DNA of 64,000 bases from Rhynchopus sp. YZ270_cl-10 (GCA_964035575.1 OZ037873.1:868001-932000); one strand, 5' to 3'; counted from the stretch's first letter, positions 1-10,173 are shown. Program-made: numbers and translations. Notes: generated from the sequence alone by a model not told the origin.

Positions 1-314
1 GCAAAAATGTTGCTACCCCTCAATCTCCGACATCCCCGCAAGAGAAATACTCATATCAGCAGGGTGCGCCGTGGTAATCCCAGGGGGAGATCCCGTGCAT
101 CGCACATTTTCTTGAGCGACATGCGTATGCCTGTGCTCGTGCTGACAGAGAATCGCATATGTCTGTAGGACGTTGCTGATACTGCACTTCGTCCTCTTTC
201 TATACTTCTGCATATGGTACATGCCGTTCTTAGCTTTTCCTTTTCACGCCCTTTTCGTAATTCTTTAACACCAAATGCCTTACAGAGATACACCCTTCTT
301 TCTTCCCCTATACC
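1..314. other. Left-edge sequence upstream of the ArfGAP gene
   Basis: No gene is supported here. Short open frames exist on the minus strand, but none has a recognisable domain. The last 70 bases become pyrimidine-rich (roughly 280-310) just before the ArfGAP start codon, as in front of other genes in this window. The sequence may be the 5' flank of that gene or the end of a neighbour lying outside the window. Confidence 0.4.
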
Positions 315-1169
315 ATGCCTGTCACGGATGACTCAACGAACGAAGAGCTGGTAGCAGAGATGCTGACCATATGCAAACAGACCCCCGGCAACTCTGAGTG
401 CATGGACTGCGGGGACCGGGCGCCGAAATGGGCGGTGGTAAACTGGGGGATCGTGGTGTGCATCCGGTGTTCAGGGCATCACCGGAATATGGGGGTGCAT
501 ATATCCAAGGTGAAAAGCGTTAACCTCGACAAATGGACACCAGATGAAGTACGATGGATGGCCCGCATGGGAAACACTAAAGCAAAAGAATGCTTAGAAG
601 CGAAAAAACGTAAGGTAGACCGCCCGACCCCAATGTCTCCCGACAGCGAAGTGTCTCTCGCCCTCAAAATGAAGTACGCAGAACTGAAATACCGAGGCGA
701 TAAGAAACCCCCGACCTTTAAATCTTGGATGAAGCGAGAGGAGAAACGGAGGGCGGAGGGGAAAAGCGAGAAAAAATCGAAGAAAGAAAAGAAGGAGAAA
801 AAACGGCAGAAGGAGAGCGAGAGTGAGGAGGAGGCCGAGGAGAGCAGTGAGGAGGTGCCCAAACCTAAGGAGAAGAAGAAGGCGAAGGAAAGCAAAAAGG
901 GGGCCGACCTTCTGAGCTTCTTCGACACCCCGGCAGAGGCGAGCGCTCAGAACACTACCCCCACAGACACCGCACCACGGAACGGACACAGCAACGGAAA
1001 CGGTAACGGAAATGGTACCTCCTCCCCCACACCCAAGCGAAGCGGCAAGGCTGCTGCAGCGCAGAACGGTGCAGGGGCAAGCGAATCCCGCGGTGCCTTC
1101 GGAAACGTAACAGGCGACGCAGAGACCATAGAGGCCCGCAAGAATGAGCTCCTCTCCCTGTTTTCCTGA
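315..1169 (+). CDS. ArfGAP domain GTPase-activating protein
   Basis: A 284-residue single-exon protein. ArfGAPs stimulate GTP hydrolysis by Arf GTPases and so control coat assembly and vesicle traffic at Golgi and endosomes. Seen: a zinc finger with Cys29 and Cys32, then Cys49 and Cys52 (C-x2-C-x16-C-x2-C), followed by CSGHHRNMG with the arginine finger at Arg57, and the family signature VHISKVKSVNLDKW. Residues 135-200 are a strongly basic/acidic Lys-Glu-Ser region, probably a charged helix or disordered linker. The C-terminus is low-complexity (Asn-Gly runs) and ends in LLSLFS, with LLSFF near 200; these resemble hydrophobic clathrin-box or adaptor-binding peptides, which is inference. The family is closest in style to the SMAP/AGFG or yeast Age2 type (N-terminal ArfGAP plus unstructured tail). 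The start is the first ATG before the domain. A possible AATAAA lies near 1815. Confidence 0.93.
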   Translation: MPVTDDSTNEELVAEMLTICKQTPGNSECMDCGDRAPKWAVVNWGIVVCIRCSGHHRNMGVHISKVKSVNLDKWTPDEVRWMARMGNTKAKECLEAKKRKVDRPTPMSPDSEVSLALKMKYAELKYRGDKKPPTFKSWMKREEKRRAEGKSEKKSKKEKKEKKRQKESESEEEAEESSEEVPKPKEKKKAKESKKGADLLSFFDTPAEASAQNTTPTDTAPRNGHSNGNGNGNGTSSPTPKRSGKAAAAQNGAGASESRGAFGNVTGDAETIEARKNELLSLFS

Positions 1170-1467
1170 GAGAGAAAACAACTCCTGACAAAAAAAGGTG
1201 AAATGAAATTGTGATTTTTGTGGGTTTATAGACAAAAAACGTTGGACAAGATCCATTCCGTAGTTATCCATAATATTCTGTGGTTTTTCTTCACCGTTGG
1301 CTTTTGCAACAGTGAAAAAAGGCCAGGGAAAACCACAAATCAAATCAGTTTTATTTCACCGTGTGATATGTGCAGAGGAGAAACAACATACAGTGTATGC
1401 CAGCTGGACTTGGTGGAGGAGATGGTGTGTGCTTCGGGAGGGAGGGGAGGGGGGATGGGGTGTCTCA

Positions 1468-1676
1468 CACGACGGTGAAGCAATGACATGACATGTGCTT
1501 TTGACATGTGCTTACCATGTAACTTTTTTTACATGTGAAACACATGTCATTTTACATGTAAAATGACATGTGCGGTAACGTATATTGGCCGTAAAAATGT
1601 CATGTGTTTCACATGTCATTTCACATGTCATTTTACATGTAAAAGCACATGTCATGTCATTGACTTCACCGTCGTG
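1468..1676. mobile_element. Hairpin MITE with CACGACGG termini
   Basis: The element starts CACGACGGTGAAG and ends with its reverse complement CTTCACCGTCGTG, with a CA dinucleotide directly repeated on both sides (1466-1467 and 1677-1678). The interior is a nested inverted repeat built from ACATGTCAT-type palindromes. It has no coding capacity. The same termini bound the elements at 33283-33363 and, in a variant form, 23967-24208. A two-base target duplication and short inverted ends fit a non-autonomous DNA transposon, mariner-like in general style; the family is not assigned. Confidence 0.75.
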
Positions 1677-1969
1677 CAGTGATACGGAGGGCAGCGTTTT
1701 GTTCAGTTGTGTGTATTTAGGAGGTATGGTCGTAGTGCGCCATGCTAGGGGGTTTGAGTGGATGAACCAAAAGGAATATAAAAATTTAAAACGGAGATAT
1801 TTCTCAAAGGCGTTGAATAAAGGATTTCATTTCTGATAGTGATTCCCGAGAGAGAGAGAGGTGGTTCTCAGATATGAGAGTGGGGGGGTTTCGTTGTGTT
1901 GTGTGAGAGGATAATTAGTGTTTTTTAAAAAAGGTTTTCATTTGCGTTACGATAGATCCGTTTTTTTTT

Positions 1970-2080
1970 AAATTCCTACGAAGCTTGCTTTAAAGGAGAA
2001 AAATAGTATTACCGGGTACAGCCAAATCATCCCTCAAACAGGAGGATTTGTGCAATCAACGAAAAAACAACTTTTAGTTG
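1970..2080 (+). repeat. R6 interspersed repeat, copy 1
   Basis: About 110 bp beginning TTCCTACGAAGCTTGC, then AAAGGAGAAA, TATTACCGGGTAC, CAAACAGGAGGATTTG and ending CAATCAACGAAAAAACAAC. Further copies lie at 35716-35825 and 40660-40745 in the same orientation. It is non-coding and of unknown origin. Confidence 0.8.
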
Positions 2081-2804
2081 TTACCCTACCCGATCCTACT
2101 ATTTTTCTTTTTGAGGTACACTTTCATCGAGAAGAGAGGGCTTTTGGACAAATTATTTCAAGTCACATTTTTTTTTGATCGGGTGTGGGGTGTAAGGGGA
2201 ATTACGTTCAGCAGTACCCTATATTATGTATGAATCTTGTGTGCGGTCCGAATATGGCTCATTCTCTATCTTTTTCAAAATTTTCTAAAATAATTTTTTT
2301 TGGGGGGGGGAGGGAAACAGGGTAATATTTTGCACACCGCATCCAGAGAAAGATTTTCCGTTCTATCATTCGCCGCAACTCGCTCCGCTTTTTTTCGCAA
2401 CGCGTCGTTTCCGTGAGGCCCATTTCATATTTCAAATTTACTTTTTTTTTGTTCTTTTTAAGATGTGTGTACACGAGAGGCACATTCATCTTCCTAGTTT
2501 TCCTACAATCAAGGTGACTAAGCAACGAGAGGCTTAGGGTCATCTTATAAACTTTTCTTTTAAGATGAGCGGTGAGGATTAGGCTCATTTCACAAATCTA
2601 TTTTTTTTTTTTGAAAACTTGGTTGTATTAGTGTAGACACCCGAGGATGAACTCCACTATTTGTTTTTTTGTTTTTTGTTCAATTCATTCTGACAAAACT
2701 GAGAGTGGGAACGGCAGAACAAGGTGCCAAAAACAACACACCCACACGGCTGTTTTTTTTTTCTTTTCTTTTCTTTTCTTCTTCTTCTTCTTCTTTTACT
2801 TTCT

Positions 2805-2856
2805 TTTGCTCAGTGGTAGAAACATTCGATGGTTTTGTGGGTTCAATACCAGGAAC
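2805..2856 (+). other. tRNA-derived sequence (degenerate, SINE-head-like)
   Basis: GCTCAGTGGTAGA matches a tRNA D-arm/A-box, and about 30 bases later GGGTTCAATACC matches a T-arm/B-box. The spacing is too short for a complete anticodon arm, and no clean acceptor stem forms. This is therefore a tRNA pseudogene or the internal-promoter head of a SINE rather than a working tRNA. It lies among R7 and R1 repeats. Confidence 0.5.
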
Positions 2857-3894
2857 AGAGGAGCTACCCCACAACTGCTTCCATATTGATACACCTCCCC
2901 CTGGTGTGACTGCCACCCTCAGCCAAAATTCTGGGTTTTCTGAGAATTTGAGCAGTCTGGAGGTGTGTGTGTGTGAGGCCGCCCCTGTTGGAGCTGTGGC
3001 GCTTTCCCAAATTTGCCTCGTTTGCTTGTTGTTTAAGGTAAGAAGCGGTCCTTAAAGTTCCCAACCTTTTGTTTTTGTTTTGAGGGGTCAGCAGATTGTC
3101 AAAAAAAAAGGATGCGTTTGGCAAAGACGAAAGTGAAACTACAGAGTTCCAAGCCAAATGTTGCGCATTTTTTTGTTGTAATTTTTAGGTGATCAAGCAA
3201 CGAGAGGCTTAGGTTCATCTTATAAACTTTCCCCCCCCCTTTTTTTTTCTTCAATCTCCGGTGAAGCGTTTGCTCTTCTTTCCGCCAGCAAACCATTTTC
3301 CCCCCCCTGCTTTAGAAACCAACAAATAAAAAGCAAGCCGGCGAAACAAGCATTTTTTTTTCCCTGAAAAAATTTCCCCTCACTTTGCGTCAAATGTTTT
3401 CCCACACCCATGCGAAAAAAACCCGGTGTTATACTCAACAACTGTCCTTTTGCTGGAAAATGCGGAGAAATACGTTAGCGAGAGAGAGAGAGAGAATCTG
3501 AGAGGGAACACAATAGCGAAAAGGCTCATTAAAAACTGGCGACTTTTTGTTGTCGATAACCAAACAATTTTTTTTTTTTTCTGTACGGTAGTTCTACACA
3601 AAACCACAAAAAAACAGAAATTATCAAAATAAAAGAATGTCCCAAAAAAAAATTTCCAACAATGAAAAACAAGAACATTTACCCCTCTTTTAGAAACCTC
3701 TCCAAAAAAGCCTGCTCGCTTTAATTAGCCAGAATTCGCGGTGGTGCAGAAAGGGGGTGTGAAAATGGGGTGGGGGGTGGGGGGAGATAGGGCCTTTGTG
3801 TGTGCAACCACTGTTCATGATTTATTTTATTTTTTCATTTTTTTCATTCTCCGTCCGGGAAAAAAACATTACTTTTTCCTCAAAAATAATGGAC

Positions 3895-3996
3895 CCTCCC
3901 TCCCCCCTTTTTTTCTTCTCCGTTCCCCATCTCCTCCTCTCCTCCCCTCCTCCTCTCCCCTCATAATAACCACAACATACAGCGCAAAAAAAAAAT
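3895..3996 (+). promoter_or_regulatory. C/T-rich tract before the membrane-protein gene
   Basis: About 65 bases of almost pure C and T, then a short A-rich leader directly before the ATG. Comparable tracts precede the start codons at 19614, 24352, 41779, 55192 and 59859. It may be an initiator-type promoter or, where an AG follows, a splice-acceptor-like leader. Its function is inferred from recurrence only. Confidence 0.4.
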
Positions 3997-5169
3997 ATGG
4001 GCCTCGCTTATAGCTCTGAAGAACCCCCTATCGAGGGGGACACACCAAAACCTGAGGAGGAAAAAGTTATTCCTTTGGCCGCCTTCTTTGAGACAAAGTA
4101 CCAACGCAAGACAGCATGCTCTGTGGCGTGGACCGCCGAGCACACCGAAATCTGCACCAGCACCAAATCGTTGCGATTTCTATGGAAGGACACTTTGCGG
4201 GTTTGTGTCCAGCCGCTGTATTCGCAGGACTCTCTGGTAGTTTTTGACTGCGTTCCTGAAGGCGAATCGGTACCAATGTTGGTCAAAGTCTGGCTTCCAC
4301 GTATCTCATCTCTTGAGGTCTTGAAGAAAGGGTTAGATACGTACAACTCAGACGCTCCTAAAAAGGTGAAAACCGGGAAAAGCATGCTGTGGTCCTCCCT
4401 CTTCTCGACCACAATGCTGCCATACTACAGAAGGTGGATGAACGATGTCTATAAATGGGGTTGCGGGCTGCTTGAGGTGTTGGTGGTTGTGGTGACCGTC
4501 TTTGCGTTGATGGATTTATTGAATTTGGGGGAGCCTGGGTTGTCAGACAGCAGCTTTTATACGAAGGCGGCGGAGGCATTTAAAATCGGCGAAACCAACT
4601 ACGATCTGATGCAGTCTATGATAAACAAAGACGTTGCCCTGCTTTCCAGAGAGGACCGCGCGATTGTAAACGAAAGATGGAAGGACCTCGGCTGGTCTAC
4701 AACCTTTGTCGACAATCGAGTAATCTTTCGGCAAGAAGAAGCCCTACAAATCCTCCGCCCGCGAGACTATTTGCAAACCCCACGAGAATTTCTTTATGAT
4801 AGTGTAGTCACAATGGTCACATTGGATTATATAGGCATCATAATGGCGCATCCAATTTATTGTTTGATGTGCGTCCCCTTTTTGTTGACCCTCGGGATTT
4901 TCTTTTTGTTTTCCGCATCAGGGCTGGGTCTTCTCCTGGTAGGGTTTCTTGGCATGCAGTTCCTCGTTGCGGAGGTGCTGTCTCTTAAGGTTACCATGGT
5001 GCTCAGGACGATCGTATATGATCTCAGAACGATTGTCAGTCAGACCCGTTCTATGACGCAAAAGTCTGTGGGGCTCCTCCGTCTGTTGTATTCTCAATTT
5101 AAAAAGGGGTACAAGAAAATGGTGACGAAAGAGGATCAGAGACCCAAGAAAGTAGAAAAGAGCGAGTAG
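3997..5169 (+). CDS. Multi-pass membrane protein of unknown function
   Basis: A 390-residue protein from a single exon; I do not recognise the family. It starts MGLAYS, which fits the N-myristoylation pattern MGxxxS. Residues 1-150 are soluble and mixed. A hydrophobic segment lies at about 155-175. After a soluble 90-residue stretch, a hydrophobic block at about 268-330 could make two or three membrane spans and includes a glycine-rich part (SGLGLLLVGFLG). The last 60 residues are basic (KKGYKKMVTKEDQRPKK...), suggesting a cytosolic positively charged tail. There is no clear signal peptide and no catalytic motif was seen. The ATG follows directly on a C/T-rich tract. A possible poly(A) signal, AATAAA, is near 5612. 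An alternative is a lineage-specific organelle membrane protein. Confidence 0.75.
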   Translation: MGLAYSSEEPPIEGDTPKPEEEKVIPLAAFFETKYQRKTACSVAWTAEHTEICTSTKSLRFLWKDTLRVCVQPLYSQDSLVVFDCVPEGESVPMLVKVWLPRISSLEVLKKGLDTYNSDAPKKVKTGKSMLWSSLFSTTMLPYYRRWMNDVYKWGCGLLEVLVVVVTVFALMDLLNLGEPGLSDSSFYTKAAEAFKIGETNYDLMQSMINKDVALLSREDRAIVNERWKDLGWSTTFVDNRVIFRQEEALQILRPRDYLQTPREFLYDSVVTMVTLDYIGIIMAHPIYCLMCVPFLLTLGIFFLFSASGLGLLLVGFLGMQFLVAEVLSLKVTMVLRTIVYDLRTIVSQTRSMTQKSVGLLRLLYSQFKKGYKKMVTKEDQRPKKVEKSE

Positions 5170-6645
5170 GAAGAGAGCGAGAGAGGGGGAGGGAGGGGGA
5201 GGGAGGGGGGGGGTAAAGGAGAGATCGATTGGGGGAAAAAAATTGACAGTGGAGATTGTACAACTGTGGCAACACAAAACCGAGGCAACTACACTACTCC
5301 AAACAATTTATCAAATAAATTGGAGAAGGGGGGTGATTTTTTTTCCCCGCACAATTTGCTTGGTTGTTCACTGGTGAATTGATGATCTGTGGATGTGGAT
5401 GTCTCGAAAAAGCTTGAAAAAGAAAAAAAAGAAAAAAAAAAAGAAAAAGGCCTTCGGGGCGACTGTGTACAGGATTTATCTGTACATTATTTGTCGATAC
5501 ATCAAAAAATAGATGCGAAATAGTTGCGCCAAGAAGTGTGTTCTTTTTATAGTGGATCGCGATTGTGAACAAAGAAAAATGTGTGTTTTTTTTGGGGGGG
5601 TGCTTTTGTGCAATAAAACCTAGCTTGCTTGGAAGATATGCAGAAAAAAAGGGGAAACACGAAGTGTTTTCAGTACACTCAGCGTATCCACACGGACGCA
5701 AACTTTATTTTTTGATGACTGGCTAGCATATGAGGCTGAACGTCATTTTATATTTTTCTTTTCAGTGCCACTGCGTTCACCGATTGTATTGGTGAGGCGT
5801 TTGCACTCTTTCAACTTCTCTTTTTTTCTTTTGAACTCATTTTCTATTTTAGCGCTTGCCATTAACAATTCTGTTAACTGATTCAGGTCTGTGTATCGTT
5901 TTTTGAACGTCCTTTTGTGTGCTTTCTTCTTTGAATGTAAAGTATACAAAATTGACTCATTGCGGATTTTTGCTCCTTTGAACTCAGAATAACGTTTCTG
6001 AGGTCACAGGAGCAAAAATCGAGCAAAAAGTCTGAGTAGAAGATAGATGAATTAACGTCGAGGGGTAACAAAGTTCCGGCTGAAGTGGGTTTTATGGACT
6101 CACCCCATATTTGGTACCCCAGAAATTCAAAATGCTAAGTACGCAAGAAGTGCGCAATATGGTCGTCAGGAGCACCAATATTTGTATTTTTTTTCATATT
6201 TTTTTCAAAAAATAAAAAAACACAGTCTACCAGAGTCGTCATGCACCGTGTATATCGGAAAGCCTCTGCCAGACTGTCCTCTAAGAAAATACACACACCA
6301 TCCATCGTGGTGCGATTATAGAGATAGTCAGTGCTTTATCGCGCCACGAGCATGGTACCTCGTGTGCAAACCTTTCCCCTTGTCACAGATTGGAGACACA
6401 TAACCACCCCCAATGTGTGTGCTAGCCCTTTTCCCCACTCATTTAGCCTGCTTTTGACCATTTTTTTGTTCACTTTTTTTTGATAGTTTCTTTTTCCTTT
6501 TTTCCCTTAAATTTTTCCTACATTTCTTCACACAAAAAAATTATCCAAGATTGCCCCCCTCTTCTCCCTTTCCAACTTTCCAACTTTCCCATTCCCTCTT
6601 TCCAATTTCAGTCTTGATATCGAAGCAGAATGGGGGGAAAAGCCG
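5170..6645. other. Intergenic spacer with R5, R14, R4 and R13 repeats
   Basis: No gene is supported. A G/A-rich run follows the stop codon (5170-5220). Then come R5 (5248-5312), R14 (5450-5520, shared with 27515-27590), R4 (5763-5822) and R13 (6110-6185, shared with 32035-32090). The remainder is AT-rich with T- and A-homopolymers. Confidence 0.6.
5248..5312 (+). repeat. R5 short interspersed repeat, copy 1
   Basis: Consensus begins GACAGTGGAGATTGCACAAA, continues CTGTGGCAACACAAACCGAG and GCAACTACACTACTCCAA, and ends ATTTATCAA, usually followed by an A-run. Other copies lie at 31450-31512, 37683-37752 and 47630-47704, all in the + orientation. At about 70-80 bp with an A-rich tail it resembles a very small SINE. 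One frame reads CTNCGNTNRGNYTTP. Confidence 0.8.
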
Positions 6646-7130
6646 TCATGGTGTGTGGCTGAAAAAGCCAAAAAAAAAAAAAAAAAAAAACGCATCCTGA
6701 TAAAGTCCCAACATAGTGACCTTTTTTATTGGACTCAGCCACACCACGTCAACCCTGTTCTTGCAGTGGAGTTGAAAATTTCTGTTGTTTTTCCAGAGAT
6801 AGGTGCGTAGAGGGTATCGTCTGCATTCCCTGCCATCCGCCATTGTATAAAGGTATACCAACGTATTCCCTTCAGGGGGGAAAACTTGATCGCAGTGCGG
6901 GAGTCGAATCCCAGCAAGCATGGCGTTGGTGAGGTAACTCTCTCTCTCTGCAGCACCTTATGCCCCTTGCTGACCTTCGTCCTTTTCTGCAGAAAAACGT
7001 TCTCTGCAGTGGCTCACACAGCCTGCGATGGTCTTCCCCTTGACAAATGCCTGGTTCGTGAAAGGCATCACTTCGCCATCCCCCTTCACAGCTATCCTTT
7101 CCGTGATCGGACTCGTCAATTTGAGCTTTA
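6646..7130 (-). pseudogene. Unidentified coding-like segment, minus strand
   Basis: Read on the minus strand, 7130-6960 gives a protein-like stretch (KLKLTSPITERIAVKGDG, then FTNQAFVKGKTIAGCVSH) with ordinary codon use. A second protein-like stretch lies in 6905-6690 in a different frame (for example YTMADGRECRRYPLR). Neither matches a family I know, and no splice site of the local GTATG type joins them. The upstream end runs straight into the heptamer array at 7131-7283, which would interrupt any longer gene. It is probably a gene or transposon remnant; chance open reading is possible. Confidence 0.3.
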
Positions 7131-7283
7131 CATTGCACATTGCACATTGCACATTGCACATTGCACATTGCACATTGCACATTGCACATTGCACATTGCA
7201 CATTGCACATTGCACATTGCACATTGCACATTGCACATTGCACATTGCACATTGCACATTGCACATTGCACATTGCACATTGC
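7131..7283. repeat. Heptamer tandem array (ATTGCAC)n
   Basis: About 22 copies of the 7-bp unit ATTGCAC with almost no variation. It ends about 190 bases upstream of the DUF4116 gene start. All three + frames and all three - frames stay open because the unit lacks stop triplets; the resulting peptides are artefacts. Confidence 0.95.
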
Positions 7284-7469
7284 GCCACACAAAAAACAGT
7301 GTAAAAAAAACTCCGGAGCTTTCTCCGGTCAGACCAGAGTCCCGCGCTCACAAATACGGACACCTCACACCCTGGGGTGACATAATCCTCAGTCTTCTCG
7401 CAATCTGGGGCGGGGATAATCCACAAAACATTCCCCTTTCCGCTTTACAGGTAACCTCTCTTAAACACC

Positions 7470-9515
7470 ATGGACATCACCCTCCACAACACCACCACCG
7501 GTGAGTCCGTTTGCTTTGATGTTCTCGAATACGAAACTATCACCTCCTTCTGCACCCGCGCCGCCACCGCGCTTTGCATGGACGTTGAAGGCACACAGTT
7601 CACCTATGCCGGGGAGGTTCTCTTCGAAGGCTGCAAAGGTGGCGACGACGTCGGACAGCACGCTGAATTCGAGCGGGGTGCCTGCATTGATGCTGCACCT
7701 ACTGCAAAAAAATTTCTTCGACTCCTTAAGGAAGGGGCTAGCTTAGCGAATATGCCGGACTGGATCTGCGAGGACCAGATCTGTGTGTCTGTTGCCATCA
7801 AACGGGACGGGAATGAGTTGCAGTACGCTGGGGAGGCACTGCGCAACTCGACCGCAATGCTGCTATCTGCTGCAGGAGAGCTGCCTATGAAGTATTCAGG
7901 GGAGAGCCTGCGGAATGATAAGGAGGCCATTTTGATCCTGCTTAATCGGAAACCTGTGAATGTCGCAGTCATTATGGAGTACGTAGGGGAGGATCTGAAA
8001 AACGACACCGAAGTGATTCTCAAAGCAGGGCTGCGCTATGCTTCAGCGACTCTCCGGGGTGATAGAGAGTTCGCGCTTCGCGCTATCAGCGTGAACACTC
8101 CGCAGTCAATCCAATATTTGACAGCGTCGTTGAAGGCAGACCGTTCTTTCGCGCTTCAGTTGGTAGAAAAAAATGCGTATTGTTTTGATTATCTTCTCGA
8201 ATCGCATCGGGATGATAAAGAAATCTGTTTAAAAGCAGTAGAGAATGGGTCTGGGAGGTTGTTTAAATATGCAAGCGGACGTCTTCGGTCGGATAAAGCG
8301 GTTGCGTTGGCTGCGATGAAGAGATTTGGGTTTCAATTTGATAGTATTGATGCGTCGCTGTTGGCTGACAAATCCTTCATGAAAGAGGCGCTTGCGATAA
8401 ACGGGGCTGCGTTAGAGTATGCAGAAAAATGGTGCAAATCGGACCGTGATGTTGTGATTGCCGCAGTGAAAAATAATTGGCAGGCATTAAAGTTTGCATC
8501 CAGTCGTCTTCGTTGCGATGAAGAAATTGTTTTGGCTGCAGTTAAAAATTCGAGCGGAGCGTTACAGCATGCAGGACAAACCATGCTTGATGACAAACAG
8601 TTTATTACAAAATGCGTCAAACTCGATGGGGAGAGCATCCGGCATGCGGGGTCCGCAATTCGGAAGGACAAAGTTTTTTTGAGAGAGCTCATTTCCGATT
8701 GCGACAACACGCAGGCACAACGCATTTTTCAGTATTGCGAAACGGACGTCCGCGCCGACAGAGAGTTGCTTCTCAAAATCCTCAATTCACCGTACTATAT
8801 CAACGGCTGTCTTCGAGTAACTTCTGATGAGAATAAAGCGGACCCTGAAGTTGTTTTTGCTGCGGTTAAAACGCATTTGTACGACTTGGCGTACGCGGCG
8901 CCAGAGCTTTTGGAAAACAAAGAATTTATCTTAAAGGTCTGCAGAGTTTCTAACGCAAAAAGCCATACCGATATCATGCCACTGTTGGGTCCAGAGATGT
9001 GGAGCGACCCTGAAATCGTTGAAGCTGTGATTGAACGAACAGGGTTTTCGTGGTGTACCAGCAGCCCTCTGGTGCTGCGGGTCGAGGAGATTGCGTTGTT
9101 GGTGCTCCGGAAGAACCCCACGGTTGCGCCTAACGTTAGAAAAGATTTTCTTGAATGTCGTAACTTCGTTCTGTCCGTTGCCGAGGTGCGTGGGGATATT
9201 CTGAAATACCTCAACGATGCCTTCCGTGATGACGATGAAATCGTATCTTCCTGTCTCTTGACTCACCCCCCCTCCCTCCAGTACGCTAGCGAACGGATCA
9301 GAGCAAGCCAGGCCATGGTCACCCCGGCGGTACTGCTGAACGGAGCTGCCCTGAGGTACGCCGCGTTCGAGCTGCGGGTGGACAGCAACTATGTGGAAAG
9401 CCTTGCAGAGAAGCAGCCGGTGTGCAGACAGTTTCAAATTCACTGCAGCGTAGAACCGCACACAGCGATCGCAGTGTGTGTGGAGTCATTCGATTATGTA
9501 GTGTGTGTTGCGTAA
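7470..9515 (+). CDS. DUF4116 repeat protein with possible ubiquitin-like N-terminus
   Basis: A 681-residue single-exon protein. From about residue 80 to 640 it is built of repeated helical units of about 45-50 residues carrying the DUF4116 (PF13475) signature. Clear examples are DVVIAAVKNNWQALKFASS, EEIVLAAVKNSSGALQHAG and RLRSDKAVALAAMK. Such repeats probably form an alpha-solenoid; the function of the family is unknown. Residues 1-70 (MDITLHNTTTGESVCFDV...) differ from the repeats and have a strand-rich pattern compatible with a ubiquitin-like fold; this is inference. The last 60 residues are not clearly repeat-like. No signal peptide or membrane span is seen. The start is the first ATG (ACCATGG context); upstream lie a pyrimidine-rich stretch ending in an AG (7428-7450) and a heptamer array. 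Confidence 0.88.
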   Translation: MDITLHNTTTGESVCFDVLEYETITSFCTRAATALCMDVEGTQFTYAGEVLFEGCKGGDDVGQHAEFERGACIDAAPTAKKFLRLLKEGASLANMPDWICEDQICVSVAIKRDGNELQYAGEALRNSTAMLLSAAGELPMKYSGESLRNDKEAILILLNRKPVNVAVIMEYVGEDLKNDTEVILKAGLRYASATLRGDREFALRAISVNTPQSIQYLTASLKADRSFALQLVEKNAYCFDYLLESHRDDKEICLKAVENGSGRLFKYASGRLRSDKAVALAAMKRFGFQFDSIDASLLADKSFMKEALAINGAALEYAEKWCKSDRDVVIAAVKNNWQALKFASSRLRCDEEIVLAAVKNSSGALQHAGQTMLDDKQFITKCVKLDGESIRHAGSAIRKDKVFLRELISDCDNTQAQRIFQYCETDVRADRELLLKILNSPYYINGCLRVTSDENKADPEVVFAAVKTHLYDLAYAAPELLENKEFILKVCRVSNAKSHTDIMPLLGPEMWSDPEIVEAVIERTGFSWCTSSPLVLRVEEIALLVLRKNPTVAPNVRKDFLECRNFVLSVAEVRGDILKYLNDAFRDDDEIVSSCLLTHPPSLQYASERIRASQAMVTPAVLLNGAALRYAAFELRVDSNYVESLAEKQPVCRQFQIHCSVEPHTAIAVCVESFDYVVCVA

Positions 9516-9576
9516 AAAAAGAGGGAAAATGATGTAAATATGATTTTGTTTTTAGTAATCGGGAATGTGGGGGTGC

Positions 9577-9582
9577 AATAAA
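9577..9582 (+). terminator. Possible poly(A) signal of the DUF4116 gene
   Basis: AATAAA lies about 60 bases after the stop codon and is followed by a T-rich region. The position fits a eukaryotic polyadenylation signal, but the hexamer is expected by chance in such AT-rich DNA. Confidence 0.35.
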
Positions 9583-10136
9583 AAAAGAGTTGTTTTTTTA
9601 CACAAAATTTTTCTTCTCCCATCTGTTTTGTTTTCCTGTTTTTTTCCAGTTATCGTTGTAGGTATCCCCATTTTGAGAGAAATGAGGAATATTTTTATTG
9701 AGTGCCCTGCGTCCCAGAGGTGTATGCACATATCAACCTCACTTTTATTTTGTTTTTGTTTTTCACTTTTTTTATTTGCGCGTATTCAACTGAGACTTTC
9801 CAAACCATTTTTTTTTTTGTCTTTTGAAAGAAAACGAATTTAAATCGTTTTTCCTTTTCTCCTTTTCTCTCATGCTCCTTTTTGAAATGGTACATTTTTA
9901 AAGATTACCAAAACAAAAAAAAGAGCACAAATCAAAAAACAGCAACAACCTTCATTCATGCTCCCTTTTGAACTGCCGTTGAACACCACAGCCTCAAGCT
10001 CGATAAACCCCTTTGATGACATTCGATGTTTGATATTTGGATCCAATGTACCTTCAAATTTTGTTTTATTTTTTTCACCCATGACAAAAAAATGCGCAGA
10101 GATCACAGAATAGGGTATGCCTAAAACGTTATACCT
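9583..10136. other. AT-rich spacer with one R4 copy
   Basis: No gene is seen. An R4 copy lies at about 9697-9750 (CGTCCCAGAGGTGTATGCAC...TCAACCTCAC) in the + orientation. The rest is T-rich then A-rich low-complexity sequence. Confidence 0.5.
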
Positions 10137-10173
10137 GGGGAGATCCGGGTGCCCGCAACAACAATATTCACAA
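10137..10173 (+). repeat. Outer inverted repeat of the 10-16 kb island, left copy
   Basis: This 37-bp sequence begins GGGGAGATCCGGGTGCCC and ends AACAATATTCACAA. Its exact reverse complement lies at 16425-16461. The pair brackets the whole retroelement and A-rich hairpin region. Possibly these are the ends of an older element into which the others inserted. Confidence 0.75.

Larger units (their letters stand above)
1170..3996. other. Intergenic repeat-rich spacer, 2.8 kb
   Basis: No gene is supported. In order it holds: a hairpin MITE (1468-1676); an R6 copy (about 1970-2080); a possible R3-like piece (2105-2140); an R3 copy (2463-2495); R1 copies (2513-2570 and 3187-3245); an R7 copy (2613-2660); a tRNA-like sequence (2805-2856); a (CTT)n run; a (GA)n run near 3480; and a long C/T-rich tract from 3895 leading to the next gene. 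All repeat copies read in the + direction. Confidence 0.6.

Noticed and set aside
6850-6925. Possible tRNA gene (GGGAGTCGAATCCC with a CAG-like loop upstream)
   Set aside because: The T-loop has the wrong length and no D-arm or acceptor stem forms on either strand.
6872-7504. Open frames reading HCTLHIA or CNVQCAM repeats
   Set aside because: Artefact of the stop-free (ATTGCAC)n array; the DUF4116 gene starts independently at 7470.
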